A stretch of 64,000 bases of DNA, from contig SCMV01000001.1 of the NCBI GenBank assembly GCA_005502875.1, positions 186,001 to 250,000 of the forward strand. The letters run 5' to 3'. The position numbers were made by a program, and so were the translations under genes. The notes beneath the pieces were generated by a model. That model saw only the letters and a program-made list of their open reading frames with translations. It did no database searches and was not told the origin of the DNA. Positions 10,643 to 20,196 of this stretch are shown piece by piece. The DNA is from Comamonadaceae bacterium 2PF. GTDB lineage: Bacteria > Pseudomonadota > Gammaproteobacteria > Burkholderiales > Burkholderiaceae_C. The stretch's first letter is position 1, and every line of letters begins with the position of its first letter.

Positions 10643-12376
10643 GTGAACCGATCCCATCCTTTCCTGGCTGCTGCGGTGGCCCCGGTTGCCCGGGCGGTGT
10701 CCGCCCTCGTCGTCGGCATCGTCGGTGTCGTCGGCGCTGGGCTGGGCACGCCCGCGATGGCGCAGACCTCGCTGCCTTCGGGCCTGACGCCCGGTGCCGC
10801 CCAGGCCGCCGAGCGCCAGCAACGCGAAGCCCAGCAGCGCGAAGAGCGCCTGCAGCAGGGCGCGCCGGATGCGGCCGTCAAGGCCCCGGACGCGCCCAAG
10901 CCCGCCGCCGCCAGCACCGAGCGCAACATCCGCGTCGAGCGCTTCGAGGTCGATGCCTCGCAGATCCTGAGCGCACAAGAGGTCGATGCCGTGCTCGCAC
11001 CGCTGCGCGGCCAGACCGTGAGCCTGGCCGAGCTGCAAGCCGCCGTGGCCCGCATCAACGAGCTGTACGACGCGCGCCGCGCGCTCACCGCCCGCGCCGT
11101 GCTGCCCACGCAGACCGTCAAGGACGGCGTGGTTCGCATCCGCCTGGTCGAGGCCAAGACCGGTGAGCTGCGCATCAGCGGCCAGCAAGCGCTGGCGGGC
11201 GACTACGTGCGCGACCGCCTGCACCTCAGCCAGGACGCGCTGTTGTCCGTGCCCGCGCTCGAAGAAGACCTCGCCAAGTTCAACCGCCTCAACGAAACCC
11301 AGCTGCGTGCCAACGTCGTGCCTGGCAAACGTTTCGGCACCACCGACGTCGAGATCACCGTCAGCGAGCCCAAGCGCCTGCGCGCCGACCTCTTCGCCGA
11401 CAACGCCGGGCGCGAAACCACCGGCCGGGGCCGCGTTGGCGCGGTGCTGCGCGGCAGCAACTGGCTGGCCGACAGCGACACCGCTTCGCTCACGGCCACC
11501 ACCGCGCGCGGCTCCAACAGCCTGGCGGGCTCGTACTCGCTGCCCATCAACCGGCATGACACGCGGCTGGAGCTGTCGGCCAGCCATGGCGACATCCGCA
11601 TCATCCGGGGGCCCTTTCAGCCGCTGGAGATCACCGGGCGCTCGCACGACGTGTCGGTGGGCGTGAGCCAGCCGCTGGTGACCGAGGCCGAGCGCGCCTG
11701 GTCCACCTACGCACGCGTGTCGGACCGCCAGTCGCGCAGCTCCTTCTCGGGCTTCAAGCAGACGCACGAGACCCAGCGCGTGATGACCTTTGGCCTGGCC
11801 GGAGACCGGCTCACCGACGGCCACGCCTGGTTCCTGGACCAGCAGCTGGTGGTGGGCTCGACCGACCTGGCCGGCGACGCCAGCTTCATGTACTACCGTG
11901 CCCAGGGCAATCGCCTGGACCGCCTGGGCGAGCGCACCCAGCTCATCAGCCGCGCGGCGCTGCAGCTGTCGCAGAACCGCCTGCTGCCATCCGGCGAGCA
12001 GTTCCAGGTGGGCGGCGCCTACACGGTGCGCGGCTACTCCGAAGGCCTGGTCTCGGGCCGCCATGGCTACCAGCTCAGCGTCGAAATCCGCCAGGGCCTG
12101 GGCGCCATCGAGTACCTCGAGCGCGACCCCAACGCACCGCGCTGGCAGTGGCTGGCCTTCATCGACCACGGTGCGGCCATCGCTTACCGACCGGGCAACC
12201 TCAAGGCGGTTCAGCGCGACGACTTCCTGACCAGCGCCGGTGTGGGCGTGGTGATGGACTGGCGCAACGTCAACGCCCGCCTGGTGCTGGCCGCGCCCCT
12301 CAAGCGTCACCACCCGGCCGAGACCGATCGCACCGACGTGCGCGTGCACGCCTACGTGAACGTGGCCCTGCAATGA
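10643..12376 (+). CDS. ShlB/FhaC/HecB-family two-partner secretion transporter (TpsB)
   Basis: A 577-residue outer-membrane protein that would export the adhesin encoded just upstream. It starts at GTG 10643. A signal peptide ends at about residue 40 (AMA/Q), followed by a Gln/Glu/Arg-rich stretch (about 50-75), then two POTRA-like domains (about 94-175 and 176-245) and a C-terminal beta-barrel. The conserved VRGY motif of the TpsB/Omp85 superfamily loop 6 is at residues 462-465, and the chain ends in a typical amphipathic final strand (HAYVNVALQ). The length matches the family. It lies 43 bp after its substrate gene, as is usual for TPS operons. Confidence 0.93.
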   Translation: MNRSHPFLAAAVAPVARAVSALVVGIVGVVGAGLGTPAMAQTSLPSGLTPGAAQAAERQQREAQQREERLQQGAPDAAVKAPDAPKPAAASTERNIRVERFEVDASQILSAQEVDAVLAPLRGQTVSLAELQAAVARINELYDARRALTARAVLPTQTVKDGVVRIRLVEAKTGELRISGQQALAGDYVRDRLHLSQDALLSVPALEEDLAKFNRLNETQLRANVVPGKRFGTTDVEITVSEPKRLRADLFADNAGRETTGRGRVGAVLRGSNWLADSDTASLTATTARGSNSLAGSYSLPINRHDTRLELSASHGDIRIIRGPFQPLEITGRSHDVSVGVSQPLVTEAERAWSTYARVSDRQSRSSFSGFKQTHETQRVMTFGLAGDRLTDGHAWFLDQQLVVGSTDLAGDASFMYYRAQGNRLDRLGERTQLISRAALQLSQNRLLPSGEQFQVGGAYTVRGYSEGLVSGRHGYQLSVEIRQGLGAIEYLERDPNAPRWQWLAFIDHGAAIAYRPGNLKAVQRDDFLTSAGVGVVMDWRNVNARLVLAAPLKRHHPAETDRTDVRVHAYVNVALQ

Positions 12377-12410
12377 AAACGTCCGCGAAGCCCCTTGGGC
12401 GTTCGCGGAC
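12376..12410 (-). terminator. Intrinsic terminator for the chemotaxis gene
   Basis: A perfect 9-bp stem (GTCCGCGAA at 12381-12389 with TTCGCGGAC at 12402-12410) and a 12-nt loop lie between the convergent tpsB and chemotaxis genes. Read on the minus strand, the stem is followed by GTTTTC, so it can act as an intrinsic terminator in that direction. On the plus strand there is no T-run. Confidence 0.6.
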
Positions 12411-12443
12411 GCAGCGGATGTCGCGGGTCTGATCAGCGCGTGA

Positions 12444-14276
12444 TCAGAACGTTTCCCAATCGCCGTCGTCGGCGGCCGCCGTGGCAGGCGTGAAGCTCGC
12501 GGTGGCCGCGGGCGCTGCCGCCGGGGCCTGGGGCGCAGGCTTGGTCGCGGGCTTGGGCAGGCTGGCGCGCGCCACGGGCTTGCTGGCGGGGGCGGGCTTG
12601 CTTTCCTGAGCAGGCTTGCTGGCGCTCGCTGCCGCAGGGGCGGACGAAGTCAGGGCCTTCGGCGCGCTGGCCGCTGCGGGTGATCCGTGGGTCGAAGACG
12701 ACGAAGGTGTGGTCGGTGCCGAATGCAGCGCCTTGACGGGCGTCAGCACCGGCTCGGCATGCAGCTTCTGCGTGCCCAGCTTGAAGGCCGACACAGCGGA
12801 GGCCAGGCGCGTGGCCTGTTCCTTCAGGCTTTCGGCGGCGGCGGACTCTTCCACCAGCGCAGCGTTTTGCTGCGTCATCTGGTCGAGCTGGTTGACCGAC
12901 TGGTTGACGGTGCCGATGCCCTGGCTCTGCTCCGACGACGCGGCGCTGATCTCGCCGATGATGTCCGAGACGCGCTGCACGCTGGTCAGGATCTCGACCA
13001 TGGACGAGCCGGCGTCCTGCACCAGCTTCGAGCCGGACTCGACCTTCTCGCTCGAAGCGTTGATCAGGGTCTTGATTTCCTTGGCGGCGTTGGCCGAGCG
13101 TTGCGCCAGCGTGCGCACTTCACCGGCCACCACGGCGAAGCCGCGGCCTTGTTCGCCCGCGCGGGCGGCTTCCACGGCCGCGTTCAGCGCCAGGATGTTG
13201 GTCTGGAAGGCGATGCCGTCGATCACGGTGATGATGTCGGTGATCTTGCGGCTGGCGTTGTCGATCTCGGCCATGTTCGAGACCACTTGCGAGACGATCT
13301 GCTCGCCACGTTGGGCGGCGGTGGCCGCACCCGATGCCAATTGATTGGCCTGGCGGGCGGCGTCGGCGCTTTGCAGCACGGTGCCGGTGAGTTGCTCCAT
13401 CGAGCTGGCCGTTTGTTGCAGGTTCGAGGCGGTGTGCTCGGTGCGCTGGCTCAGGTCCTGGTTGCCGGTGGCGATCTCGCTCGAGGCCGTCGAGATCGAA
13501 TCGGTGGCCTGGCGGATCACGGCGATCGTGTCGCGCAGCTTGTGCGTCATGTCCACCACCGAGCCGCGCAGCGAGCCGGCGTCACCCGCCTGGTGCTGCA
13601 AGTTCATGTCGAGGTGGCCATCGGAGATGCGGCTGACCAGGTCGCGCAAGGTCGAAGGCTCGTCGCCCAGGTCCTTCCACACCGAGGACACGATCGCGGC
13701 GGAGGCCGCGCCCAGCACGCCCAGCACGATCACACCAGTCAGGATGCTGACCCACAGGTTGGTGTCCACGCCGGCGCGCGCGGAAGCCTGGGCCTCGTCG
13801 ATGGCGGCCTTGGCGGCGACCTTGTGTTCGTTCAGCAGCTTGTCGAGCGACTGCAGCGAACTTTGCATTTTGCCCAGCTGGTCACCTGGGGGCTGCTGGG
13901 TCAGCAGCGCACGCGTGGCGCCGATGGCAGACGACTGGTAGGCCTCGAAAGCGTCCCCGAGGGTTTTGGCGATCGCGGTTTTCTCGGGCAACTGGCCCAT
14001 GTCGGCGAGGGCCTTCTTGGCCGCGGCCACCATCGCGTCGGTTTCCTTGAGCTTTTCGGCCTCGCCTTCGGCGGCGGCGGTCTGCAGGGTCAGGCGAAGC
14101 TGTTCAACGCTGCGGTCCACCGTCTGCACGTGGGCCATGTGCGGGTTGTCGACCTCGTGCAGGTGCTGGAGGATCCCTGAGGTGTGCTCGCCAACGACAA
14201 AGCTGACGGCCACGCCGACGACGAAGACTGCGGCTGCGCTGATCGGCAGCATCCAGATTTTGGTGCGAAAGTTCAT
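12444..14276 (-). CDS. Methyl-accepting chemotaxis protein
   Basis: A 610-residue inner-membrane chemoreceptor. The start MNFRTKIW at 14276 has an AGGAG box about 8 nt upstream; a further ATG 69 bp upstream lacks one. TM1 is at residues about 8-28, followed by a periplasmic four-helix-type sensor, TM2 near residue 190-210, a HAMP region and the long coiled-coil signalling domain. The hairpin tip is well conserved ([20 protein letters not shown]). After the signalling helices comes a Pro/Ala/Lys-rich linker of about 90 residues ending in DWETF, very close to the NWETF pentapeptide that tethers CheR/CheB in enteric receptors. The ligand cannot be told. It is monocistronic and divergent from the MFS gene. 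Confidence 0.93.
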   Translation of the reverse strand: MNFRTKIWMLPISAAAVFVVGVAVSFVVGEHTSGILQHLHEVDNPHMAHVQTVDRSVEQLRLTLQTAAAEGEAEKLKETDAMVAAAKKALADMGQLPEKTAIAKTLGDAFEAYQSSAIGATRALLTQQPPGDQLGKMQSSLQSLDKLLNEHKVAAKAAIDEAQASARAGVDTNLWVSILTGVIVLGVLGAASAAIVSSVWKDLGDEPSTLRDLVSRISDGHLDMNLQHQAGDAGSLRGSVVDMTHKLRDTIAVIRQATDSISTASSEIATGNQDLSQRTEHTASNLQQTASSMEQLTGTVLQSADAARQANQLASGAATAAQRGEQIVSQVVSNMAEIDNASRKITDIITVIDGIAFQTNILALNAAVEAARAGEQGRGFAVVAGEVRTLAQRSANAAKEIKTLINASSEKVESGSKLVQDAGSSMVEILTSVQRVSDIIGEISAASSEQSQGIGTVNQSVNQLDQMTQQNAALVEESAAAESLKEQATRLASAVSAFKLGTQKLHAEPVLTPVKALHSAPTTPSSSSTHGSPAAASAPKALTSSAPAAASASKPAQESKPAPASKPVARASLPKPATKPAPQAPAAAPAATASFTPATAAADDGDWETF

Positions 14277-14415
14277 CTTGGCTCCTGCGAGGGGAAAGGG
14301 CAGCCCGTGTGACCGGCGTGCCCTCCACGGTGAGGCTATCGGCATGATGGCCGAGCCTCTGAAGTGAAAAGGCGCAAATAAGTCGTGCTTCCCAGGCCGT
14401 TTGTGAGCCTGTTCC

Positions 14416-14421
14416 TACAAT
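14416..14421 (+). promoter_or_regulatory. -10 box TACAAT, probable leaderless start of the MFS gene
   Basis: TACAAT ends only 7 nt before the ATG at 14429, so a transcript starting at the usual distance would begin at or next to the start codon. There is no Shine-Dalgarno sequence before the ATG. No good -35 hexamer is visible. Confidence 0.45.
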
Positions 14422-14428
14422 CCGCGCC

Positions 14429-15955
14429 ATGTCTGCACCTTTGCCCGCCGGCCCGGCTCGCTCCGCTGTCGTTCGCAACCCGATGTTCTGGGTGGCGCTG
14501 CTGTATTTCTCCGAAGGGCTGCCGCTGGGCGTGTTCTACGACCTGTTCCCGGTGCACATGCGCCAGGCGGGGGTGGGCCCGGCCGAGATCGGGCTGCTCA
14601 GCCTGTTGGGCCTGGCCTGGACGGTCAAGTTCCTGTGGGCGCCGCTGGTCGACGCCTGGCGACACCACCGCCGCTGGATCGCGGCGGCGAACGTGGGCAT
14701 GGCGGCGGTGCTGCTGACCCTGGCCACCCAGCCCGAAGCGCTGGGGCAGGGGGCCACCTGGCCCTGGGCCCTGCTGGCGGCCTTCACGGTGCTGTCAGCC
14801 ACCAATGACATCGCCACCGACGGCTACACCATCGAGCTGCTGGCCAAGGGGCAGTACGGCCTGGCCAATGGCCTGCGCATCGGCTTTTACCGCGTGGGCA
14901 TGCTGGCTGCGGGGGGCTTGCTGGTGGTGGCCGGCTGGATGGGCACGCCGGGGCAGCCCGCCTGGTCGGCCGCTTACGCCGCCGGTGGGGCGCTGATGGT
15001 GCTCAACGCGGCGCTGATCCTGCTGGCGCCGCCGCAGGCGCCTCGGCCCCCCGCGCCCAAAGGGGCCGCCGCCGACGAGTGGCAGGCCTTGCGCAGCCAA
15101 CCCCAGTGGTTGCTGGCCTTGGGCCTGGTGCTGATGGGCCTGCTGTGGCCGGTGCTCGGGCCGGTGGGCAAGGCTTTGTCCTGGGCGCCGGTGCAGGCCG
15201 TCAGCGGCACGTGGTGGTTCAAGGGCGGCATCCCCGTCGGCTTGATGCTGCTGGGCGCCAGCCTGATGGTGCGCGCCGCGCGGGGGCCGCAGGCCGCCCG
15301 CCTGGCCGACGGGCCCGTCTTCGGCGCCTGGGTGGCCCTGCTGGCGCGACCGGGCATGCTGGCCGTGCTGGTCTTCATCCTGCTGTTCAAGCTGGGCGAC
15401 GCGGCCATGGGCTTCATGGTCAAACCCTTCTGGGTGGACGCCGGCTTCACCCCCGCGCAGATCGGCCTGGTCAGCGTCAACGTGGGCCTGGGGCTGTCGA
15501 TCGCCGGGGGGCTGGCGGGTGGCTGGTACGTCGACCGCGCCGGCATCTTCAAGGGCCTGTGGGTGCTGGGGCTGGCGCAGGCCTTGTCCAACCTGGGGTA
15601 CGCCGCAGCGGCCTCGGTGGTGCCTCACGCCTTGCCAGGAGCGGAAGTGAGTGCTCACCATCAAATGGTGGTGTACGCCGCCAGCGCGCTCGAGAGTTTC
15701 ACCGGTGGCCTGGGCACGGGGGCCTTCCTGGCCTTCCTGATGGGCATCACCGACAAGCGCCGGGCCACCACCGAGTACGCCATCTTGTCGTCGATTTTCG
15801 CGTTCTCGCGGGCGGTGGCGGGCTGGGCCGGGGGGCTGGGGGTCGAGCAGATGGGCTATTCGGCCTTTTTCCTGCTGACCTTTTTCCTGTCATTTCCCGC
15901 TTACGCGCTGCTGCCGGCGGTGCGGCGTATGCTGTTGCGCGACGAGGCGCGTTGA
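14429..15955 (+). CDS. AmpG-like MFS (PAT family) transporter
   Basis: A 508-residue inner-membrane permease with about 12-14 hydrophobic segments. The N-terminal signature YFSEGLPLGVFYDLFPVHMR and the later SATNDIATDGYTIELL resemble the FxxGLPL and Q/NDIAxDG motifs of AmpG-type muropeptide permeases and acetyl-CoA transporters (PAT family of the MFS). A third conserved piece, KLGDAAMGFMVKPFWVDAGF, starts the second half. The substrate is uncertain: anhydro-muropeptide import is the obvious guess, but AmpG paralogues carry other cargo. It is divergent from the chemoreceptor and stands alone. Confidence 0.8.
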   Translation: MSAPLPAGPARSAVVRNPMFWVALLYFSEGLPLGVFYDLFPVHMRQAGVGPAEIGLLSLLGLAWTVKFLWAPLVDAWRHHRRWIAAANVGMAAVLLTLATQPEALGQGATWPWALLAAFTVLSATNDIATDGYTIELLAKGQYGLANGLRIGFYRVGMLAAGGLLVVAGWMGTPGQPAWSAAYAAGGALMVLNAALILLAPPQAPRPPAPKGAAADEWQALRSQPQWLLALGLVLMGLLWPVLGPVGKALSWAPVQAVSGTWWFKGGIPVGLMLLGASLMVRAARGPQAARLADGPVFGAWVALLARPGMLAVLVFILLFKLGDAAMGFMVKPFWVDAGFTPAQIGLVSVNVGLGLSIAGGLAGGWYVDRAGIFKGLWVLGLAQALSNLGYAAAASVVPHALPGAEVSAHHQMVVYAASALESFTGGLGTGAFLAFLMGITDKRRATTEYAILSSIFAFSRAVAGWAGGLGVEQMGYSAFFLLTFFLSFPAYALLPAVRRMLLRDEAR

Positions 15956-16032
15956 CATCTTCAGGGCCGCCCACACCTGTGGCCCCGCACCTTGACACCG
16001 AAGCACACCACGCCCAACCGCCCCGAACCGCC

Positions 16033-17073
16033 ATGCCCTTGAACGCTGTTGCCCATCCCCGCCGCATCAACGAACCGCGCAAGCCACGCCAGCCGCGTGC
16101 TCGGGTGGCCGGCCTGTGCGTGGCGCTGGCTGCCAGCTTGCTGATGCCGGCGGCCTCGGTCTGGGCCCGCGAGGGGGTGGATGTGGGGGGGCAGTCGGGT
16201 TTTGCGCGCCTGGTGCCGGCCGAGCAGATCGAGCAGGCCGCCGCCCAGCAGTACCAGCAGATGGCCGTGCAAGCCCGCCAGCAGAACGCGCTGCTGCCCG
16301 ACAACCACCCGCAGGTGGTTCGCCTGCGCACCATTGCCAAACGCATCATCCCGCACAGCCTGGGCTGGAACAAACGGGCCCGGCAGTGGCAGTGGCAGGT
16401 CATCGCCATCAACTCCAAAGAGCTCAACGCGTTTTGCATGCCCGGGGGCAAAATCGCCTTCTACACGGGCATCCTCGAGCAGCTCAAGCTGACCGATGAC
16501 GAGGTCGCCATGATCATGGGCCACGAGGTGGCGCACGCCCTGCGCGAGCACGCCCGCGAGCGCATCGGCAAGCAGTCGGCCACGCGCCTGGGCGCCAACG
16601 TGATCTCGGGCCTGCTGGGCCTGGGGGGGCTGGGGGATGCGCTGCTGAACACCGGCAGCCAGTTGCTGACCCTGACCTTCAGCCGCCAGGACGAGTCCGA
16701 GGCCGACCTGGTCGGCATGGAGCTGGCCGCGCGCGCCGGCTACAACCCGCAGGCCGGGGTCACCTTGTGGCAGAAGATGGCGGCGGCCTCCAAGGGGGCG
16801 CCGCCGCAGTTCCTGTCCACCCACCCGTCCAGCGGCACCCGCATCCAGGACATCCAGGCCAACCTGCCCAAGGTGATGCCCTTGTACGAGCGCGCGCCCA
16901 AGCCCGAACAGCGCTGGGACGCGCCGGCCCGCTCTGGCCTGAACACGGCCGACCCGCTGGCGCTGGCGTTCTGGGGGCGGGGCGTCAGCCTGGCAGCAAC
17001 TGGATGCGAGGCGCCGGGATGCGACGCAGCCTCAGCTTCTCGGTCGGTGCCTGCACCTTGGCACGACCACTGA
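16033..17073 (+). CDS. Secreted M48-family zinc metalloprotease (BepA/LoiP-like)
   Basis: 346 residues. The start MPLNAVAHP was chosen because it precedes a plausible signal peptide (hydrophobic VAGLCVALAASLLMPAASVWA). The zinc motif HEVAH is at 164-168 with the third ligand E223 in SRQDESEADLVG, as in periplasmic M48 proteases that handle misassembled outer-membrane proteins. No TPR domain follows, so it is closer to short M48B proteins (LoiP/YcaL type) than to full BepA. There is no lipobox cysteine. The last 30 residues are encoded on the strand opposite the end of the MaoC hydratase gene (89-bp tail-to-tail overlap) and look non-conserved, so the stop may have drifted downstream. Confidence 0.88.
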   Translation: MPLNAVAHPRRINEPRKPRQPRARVAGLCVALAASLLMPAASVWAREGVDVGGQSGFARLVPAEQIEQAAAQQYQQMAVQARQQNALLPDNHPQVVRLRTIAKRIIPHSLGWNKRARQWQWQVIAINSKELNAFCMPGGKIAFYTGILEQLKLTDDEVAMIMGHEVAHALREHARERIGKQSATRLGANVISGLLGLGGLGDALLNTGSQLLTLTFSRQDESEADLVGMELAARAGYNPQAGVTLWQKMAAASKGAPPQFLSTHPSSGTRIQDIQANLPKVMPLYERAPKPEQRWDAPARSGLNTADPLALAFWGRGVSLAATGCEAPGCDAASASRSVPAPWHDH

Positions 17074-17479
17074 GCACCGTTTTGCCTTCCTGATTCGTCA
17101 CCACGCAGTCGAGTTCGACGCGGCGCTTGGTGTCGTCCTTGCTGGCCACGGTGGCCGTCACGGTGAGCGTGTCGCCGATGTGCACGGGCAGGCAGAAGTG
17201 CAGCTCCTGGTGCAGGTAGATGGTGCCGGGGCCCGGAAAGCGGGTGCCCAGCAGCGCCGAGATCAGCGAGCCCGCCCACATGCCATGCGCGATGACGCTG
17301 TGGAACATCGTGTGGCTGGCGTACTCCGGGTCGAGGTGGGCCGGGTTGGTGTCGCCCGAGACCGCGGCGAAAGCCCGGATGTCCTGCTCGGTGAGGGTGC
17401 GCACCAGGGTCTGGCTCTGGCCGACCTGCAGCTCGTCGTGGGTGAAGTTTTCCTGCCAGGCGTCGTCACGGGTGTTCAT
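16985..17479 (-). CDS. phaJ: MaoC-like (R)-specific enoyl-CoA hydratase
   Basis: A 164-residue single hot-dog hydratase. It shows the hydratase-2 signature in GDTNPAHLDPEYA...FHSVIAHGMW, including the catalytic Asp and His. The family makes (R)-3-hydroxyacyl-CoA from trans-2-enoyl-CoA, the monomer used by PHA synthase. It is the third gene of phaC-fabI-phaJ on the minus strand, 23 bp after fabI, so PhaJ function is likely from context. Start MNTRDDAW at 17479. Confidence 0.85.
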   Translation of the reverse strand: MNTRDDAWQENFTHDELQVGQSQTLVRTLTEQDIRAFAAVSGDTNPAHLDPEYASHTMFHSVIAHGMWAGSLISALLGTRFPGPGTIYLHQELHFCLPVHIGDTLTVTATVASKDDTKRRVELDCVVTNQEGKTVLSGRAKVQAPTEKLRLRRIPAPRIQLLPG

Positions 17480-17502
17480 GGTGGGGGCTTTCGGGGGCGG
17501 GG

Positions 17503-18294
17503 TCAGTTGACGATGTGTGCGCCGGCGTCGACGTACAGGGTCTGGCCGGTCATGCCGCTGGCGGCGTCGGAGCACAGGAAGGCGCACAGCTGGGCGATCT
17601 CGTCGAGTGTGACCAGCCGCGCCATGGGCGACTTCGCGCGGGCGGACGCCATCAGCTCGTCGAAGTGATCGATGCCGGACGCCGCGCGAGTCAGGATCGG
17701 GCCGGGCGAGACGGCATGCACACGCACGTTCTGCGGCCCCAGCTCCACGGCCAGGTAACGCACCATGGACTCCAGCGCCGCTTTGACCGGGCCCATCAGG
17801 CCGTAGTGGGGTACCGCCACGTCGGCGCCGAGGTAGCTCATGGTCAGCAGGCTGCCGCCACGGGGCATGTGGGGCGCGCACAGCCGAGCCAATTCGGCCA
17901 GCGAGTGGCAGGAGATGGACATCGCCTGCGCGAAGCCCTCGCGGCTGCTGTCGAGCACCTGGCCGTGCAGGTCCAGCAACGGCGCCCAGGCGATCGAATG
18001 CACCACGAAGTCCAGCGAGCCCAGGGCCTCGACGGCTGCCGCCACGGTCTGCGCGAGCTGCTCCGACGAGGCGACATCGCAGTTCAGCAGCTCGATGCCC
18101 AGCGGCCGGGTCAGAGGCTCGACGTGGGCACGTGCCTTGTCGTTCAGGCAGGTGGCCACCACCTCGGCGCCGCAGGCGCGCGCCACGCTGGCGCACCCCC
18201 AGGCGATGCTGTGTTCGTTGGCCAGGCCCAGCACCAGGCCCTTCTTGCCGGACAGGTTGATGGGGGCGGGGTGCTCAATCGGTTCAATCGGCAT
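17503..18294 (-). CDS. fabI: FabI-type enoyl-ACP reductase
   Basis: 263 residues, FabI rather than ordinary SDR. The nucleotide loop is GLVLGLANEHSIAWG (the divergent glycine-rich loop of FabI). The SYLGADVAVPHYGLMGPVK segment keeps both active-site tyrosines and the YxxxxxxK spacing. It would reduce enoyl-ACP with NAD(P)H in the last step of fatty-acid elongation. Its start overlaps the end of phaC by 11 bp, so the two are translationally coupled. That placement suggests a role in directing chain length or flux to polyester, or a FabI paralogue with a different acyl substrate; whether another fabI exists in the genome cannot be seen here. Confidence 0.85.
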   Translation of the reverse strand: MPIEPIEHPAPINLSGKKGLVLGLANEHSIAWGCASVARACGAEVVATCLNDKARAHVEPLTRPLGIELLNCDVASSEQLAQTVAAAVEALGSLDFVVHSIAWAPLLDLHGQVLDSSREGFAQAMSISCHSLAELARLCAPHMPRGGSLLTMSYLGADVAVPHYGLMGPVKAALESMVRYLAVELGPQNVRVHAVSPGPILTRAASGIDHFDELMASARAKSPMARLVTLDEIAQLCAFLCSDAASGMTGQTLYVDAGAHIVN

Positions 18295-19993
18295 GGCGGA
18301 CTTTCACGTAGGTTCCGGGGGCGTCGGCCAAAGCGTGCCGACGCGAGATGGGCCTGGCAGGCTGCTGACCGCTGCTGTGGGCCTGCAGCCAGGTCACCCA
18401 GGTGGGCCACCACGAGCCTTCGCGCACCTCGGCCGCCTTCAGCCAGTCGTCGGGCGCCAGCCAGGTGCTGCCGCGCGGGGCATGTCGCCAGGCGTGGTGG
18501 CGATGCGGGTGGCCTGGCTCGGTGACGATGCCCGCGTTGTGGCCGCCGGCGGCAAGCACGAAGGTGGTGTCGGTGTCGGTCAGCAGCGTGAGCTTGTGAA
18601 CGGAGCGCCACGGCGAGACCTGGTCTTTCTCGGTGCCGACCACCATCAGCGGGCACTGGATGTCGATCAGGGCCACACGTTCGCCCAACACCCGGGCGTG
18701 GCCGGTGGCCAGTGCGTTGCGCAGGAAGAGCTCGTGCAGGTACTCGCCGTGCATGCGCGCCGGCAGCCGGGTGGCGTCGGCGTTCCAGCTCATGAGGTCC
18801 ATGCCGTTTTCTTCTTCGCCCAGCAGGTAGCGGCGCGTCATGCGCGACCAGATCAGGTCGCGTGCGTTGAGCAGCTGGAAGGCCAGGGCCATCTGCCGGC
18901 CCGAGAGGTAACCACGGCGGGCCATGTCCTCGCGCAGGTGGGAGACCTGGTCGGGGTCGATGAAGACACCGAGGTCGCCGGGCTCGGAGAAGTCGGTCTG
19001 CGCGGCCAGCAGGGTCATGCTGCGCAGGGTGGGCAGGTCGTCGACGCGCACGCGGGAGTCGCCATCGCGGCGCGACAGCAGGCTGGCCGCCATCGCGAGG
19101 AAGGTGCCGCCCAGGCAGTAGCCCATGGTGTGCAGGGCCTCGCTGCCGGTGAGACGGCGGATCGCGGCCATGCTGTCGAGCACGCCCAGGCGGATGTAGT
19201 CGTCCATGCCCAGGTCGCGGTCGGCTTCGTCGGGGTTGCGCCAGGAGATCATGAACACCGTCAGGCCCTGATCGGTCAGGTGCTTGACCATCGAGTTGTG
19301 CGGCGACAGGTCGAGGATGTAGTACTTCATGATGCACGAGGGCACGATCAGCAGCGGCTCGGCGGCCACCTCCTTCGTGGTCGGTGCGTACTGGATCAGC
19401 TCGACGAGGTGGTTGCGCATCACCACCTTGCCGGGGGTGATGGCCACATCGCGGCCCACCTCGTGGCTCAGGGGCGGCAAGGCCTCTTCGCCTGCTTCGG
19501 GGGCGGGTGAGCGGGTGAGCGACGCCACGCTGCGGGTCATCAGGCCGGGCAGGTCCTGCCAGAACAGGTGAGCGCCCTTGAGCAGGCTCATGCCGAGGGT
19601 CGACTGGCTTTTTTCGGCGACCTCGGGGTTGCTCCACGGCCAGTTGGCGGGCGAGCCGAGCTCGGTCCACTGGCGAGCCAGGAAGGCCATCAGCTGCTGG
19701 TGATGGGGCTGCATGCCTTCGAGCCTGGCGCTGTCCACGAGCCGATTCGCCCAGTCCTGGTGGCGGTCGCGGAGGGTGTTGAACGGCCAAACCTGCCAGG
19801 CAGGGTGCGCGAAGCGGGCGTCCGGGGCCGCGTTGGCCGCCGGGTTCGGCGACGTCCCGGAGGCTTGTGCCAGGCTCATCCACCGCTGGGCGTTCTGGGG
19901 CGAAGCCAGGCTGTGCAGCAGCCAGTCGAGGCTGGCCAACTGGGTGGAGGCACTCGGGGCCTGGGGCGGCGTTGGCAAGGGCATCGGCGACAT
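18284..19993 (-). CDS. phaC: Poly(3-hydroxyalkanoate) synthase
   Basis: A 569-residue class I-type PHA synthase that polymerises hydroxyacyl-CoA at granule surfaces. The lipase-box variant GYCLGG carries the nucleophile Cys293, and the catalytic His sits in AAGGHNAGIV near the C-terminus. The N-terminal region holds the family motif LTRSPAPEAGE-like segment and KVVMRNHLVELIQY. The end TYVKVRHAD is typical. It is the first gene of the phaC-fabI-phaJ operon. Class II enzymes are similar in length, so the preferred monomer length is not decided by this alone. Confidence 0.92.
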   Translation of the reverse strand: MSPMPLPTPPQAPSASTQLASLDWLLHSLASPQNAQRWMSLAQASGTSPNPAANAAPDARFAHPAWQVWPFNTLRDRHQDWANRLVDSARLEGMQPHHQQLMAFLARQWTELGSPANWPWSNPEVAEKSQSTLGMSLLKGAHLFWQDLPGLMTRSVASLTRSPAPEAGEEALPPLSHEVGRDVAITPGKVVMRNHLVELIQYAPTTKEVAAEPLLIVPSCIMKYYILDLSPHNSMVKHLTDQGLTVFMISWRNPDEADRDLGMDDYIRLGVLDSMAAIRRLTGSEALHTMGYCLGGTFLAMAASLLSRRDGDSRVRVDDLPTLRSMTLLAAQTDFSEPGDLGVFIDPDQVSHLREDMARRGYLSGRQMALAFQLLNARDLIWSRMTRRYLLGEEENGMDLMSWNADATRLPARMHGEYLHELFLRNALATGHARVLGERVALIDIQCPLMVVGTEKDQVSPWRSVHKLTLLTDTDTTFVLAAGGHNAGIVTEPGHPHRHHAWRHAPRGSTWLAPDDWLKAAEVREGSWWPTWVTWLQAHSSGQQPARPISRRHALADAPGTYVKVRHAD

Positions 19994-20196
19994 GGCGGCT
20001 TGATGAAGGTGGTGATGGGGACGAGGGATGCCATGCAGTGTTGATGCGGTGTTTGACGGCTTCGTGGCAGACCGCCGATTGCGCCGAACCCTTGATGCAG
20101 ATCAGTTCTTGGGCGATTGGGGTGGCTCGGATCATCGGTGTCACCAATCCGAAAGATGCGCTGCACACCATGCAGGCATCACCGCGAGAGGTCACG

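Noticed and set aside
6772-11175. A 1,467-codon open frame antisense to the adhesin gene
   Set aside because: It runs through low-complexity Gly/Ala/His/Val sequence caused by the high GC and repeats of the sense gene. It has no domain and crosses into the next gene.
10517-12373. Long antisense open frame across tpsB
   Set aside because: Mirror of a real transporter with clear POTRA/barrel features; composition only reflects codon bias.
15079-16032. N-terminal extension of the M48 protease into the MFS gene
   Set aside because: It is the second frame of the transporter gene; the protease has a good signal peptide at 16033.
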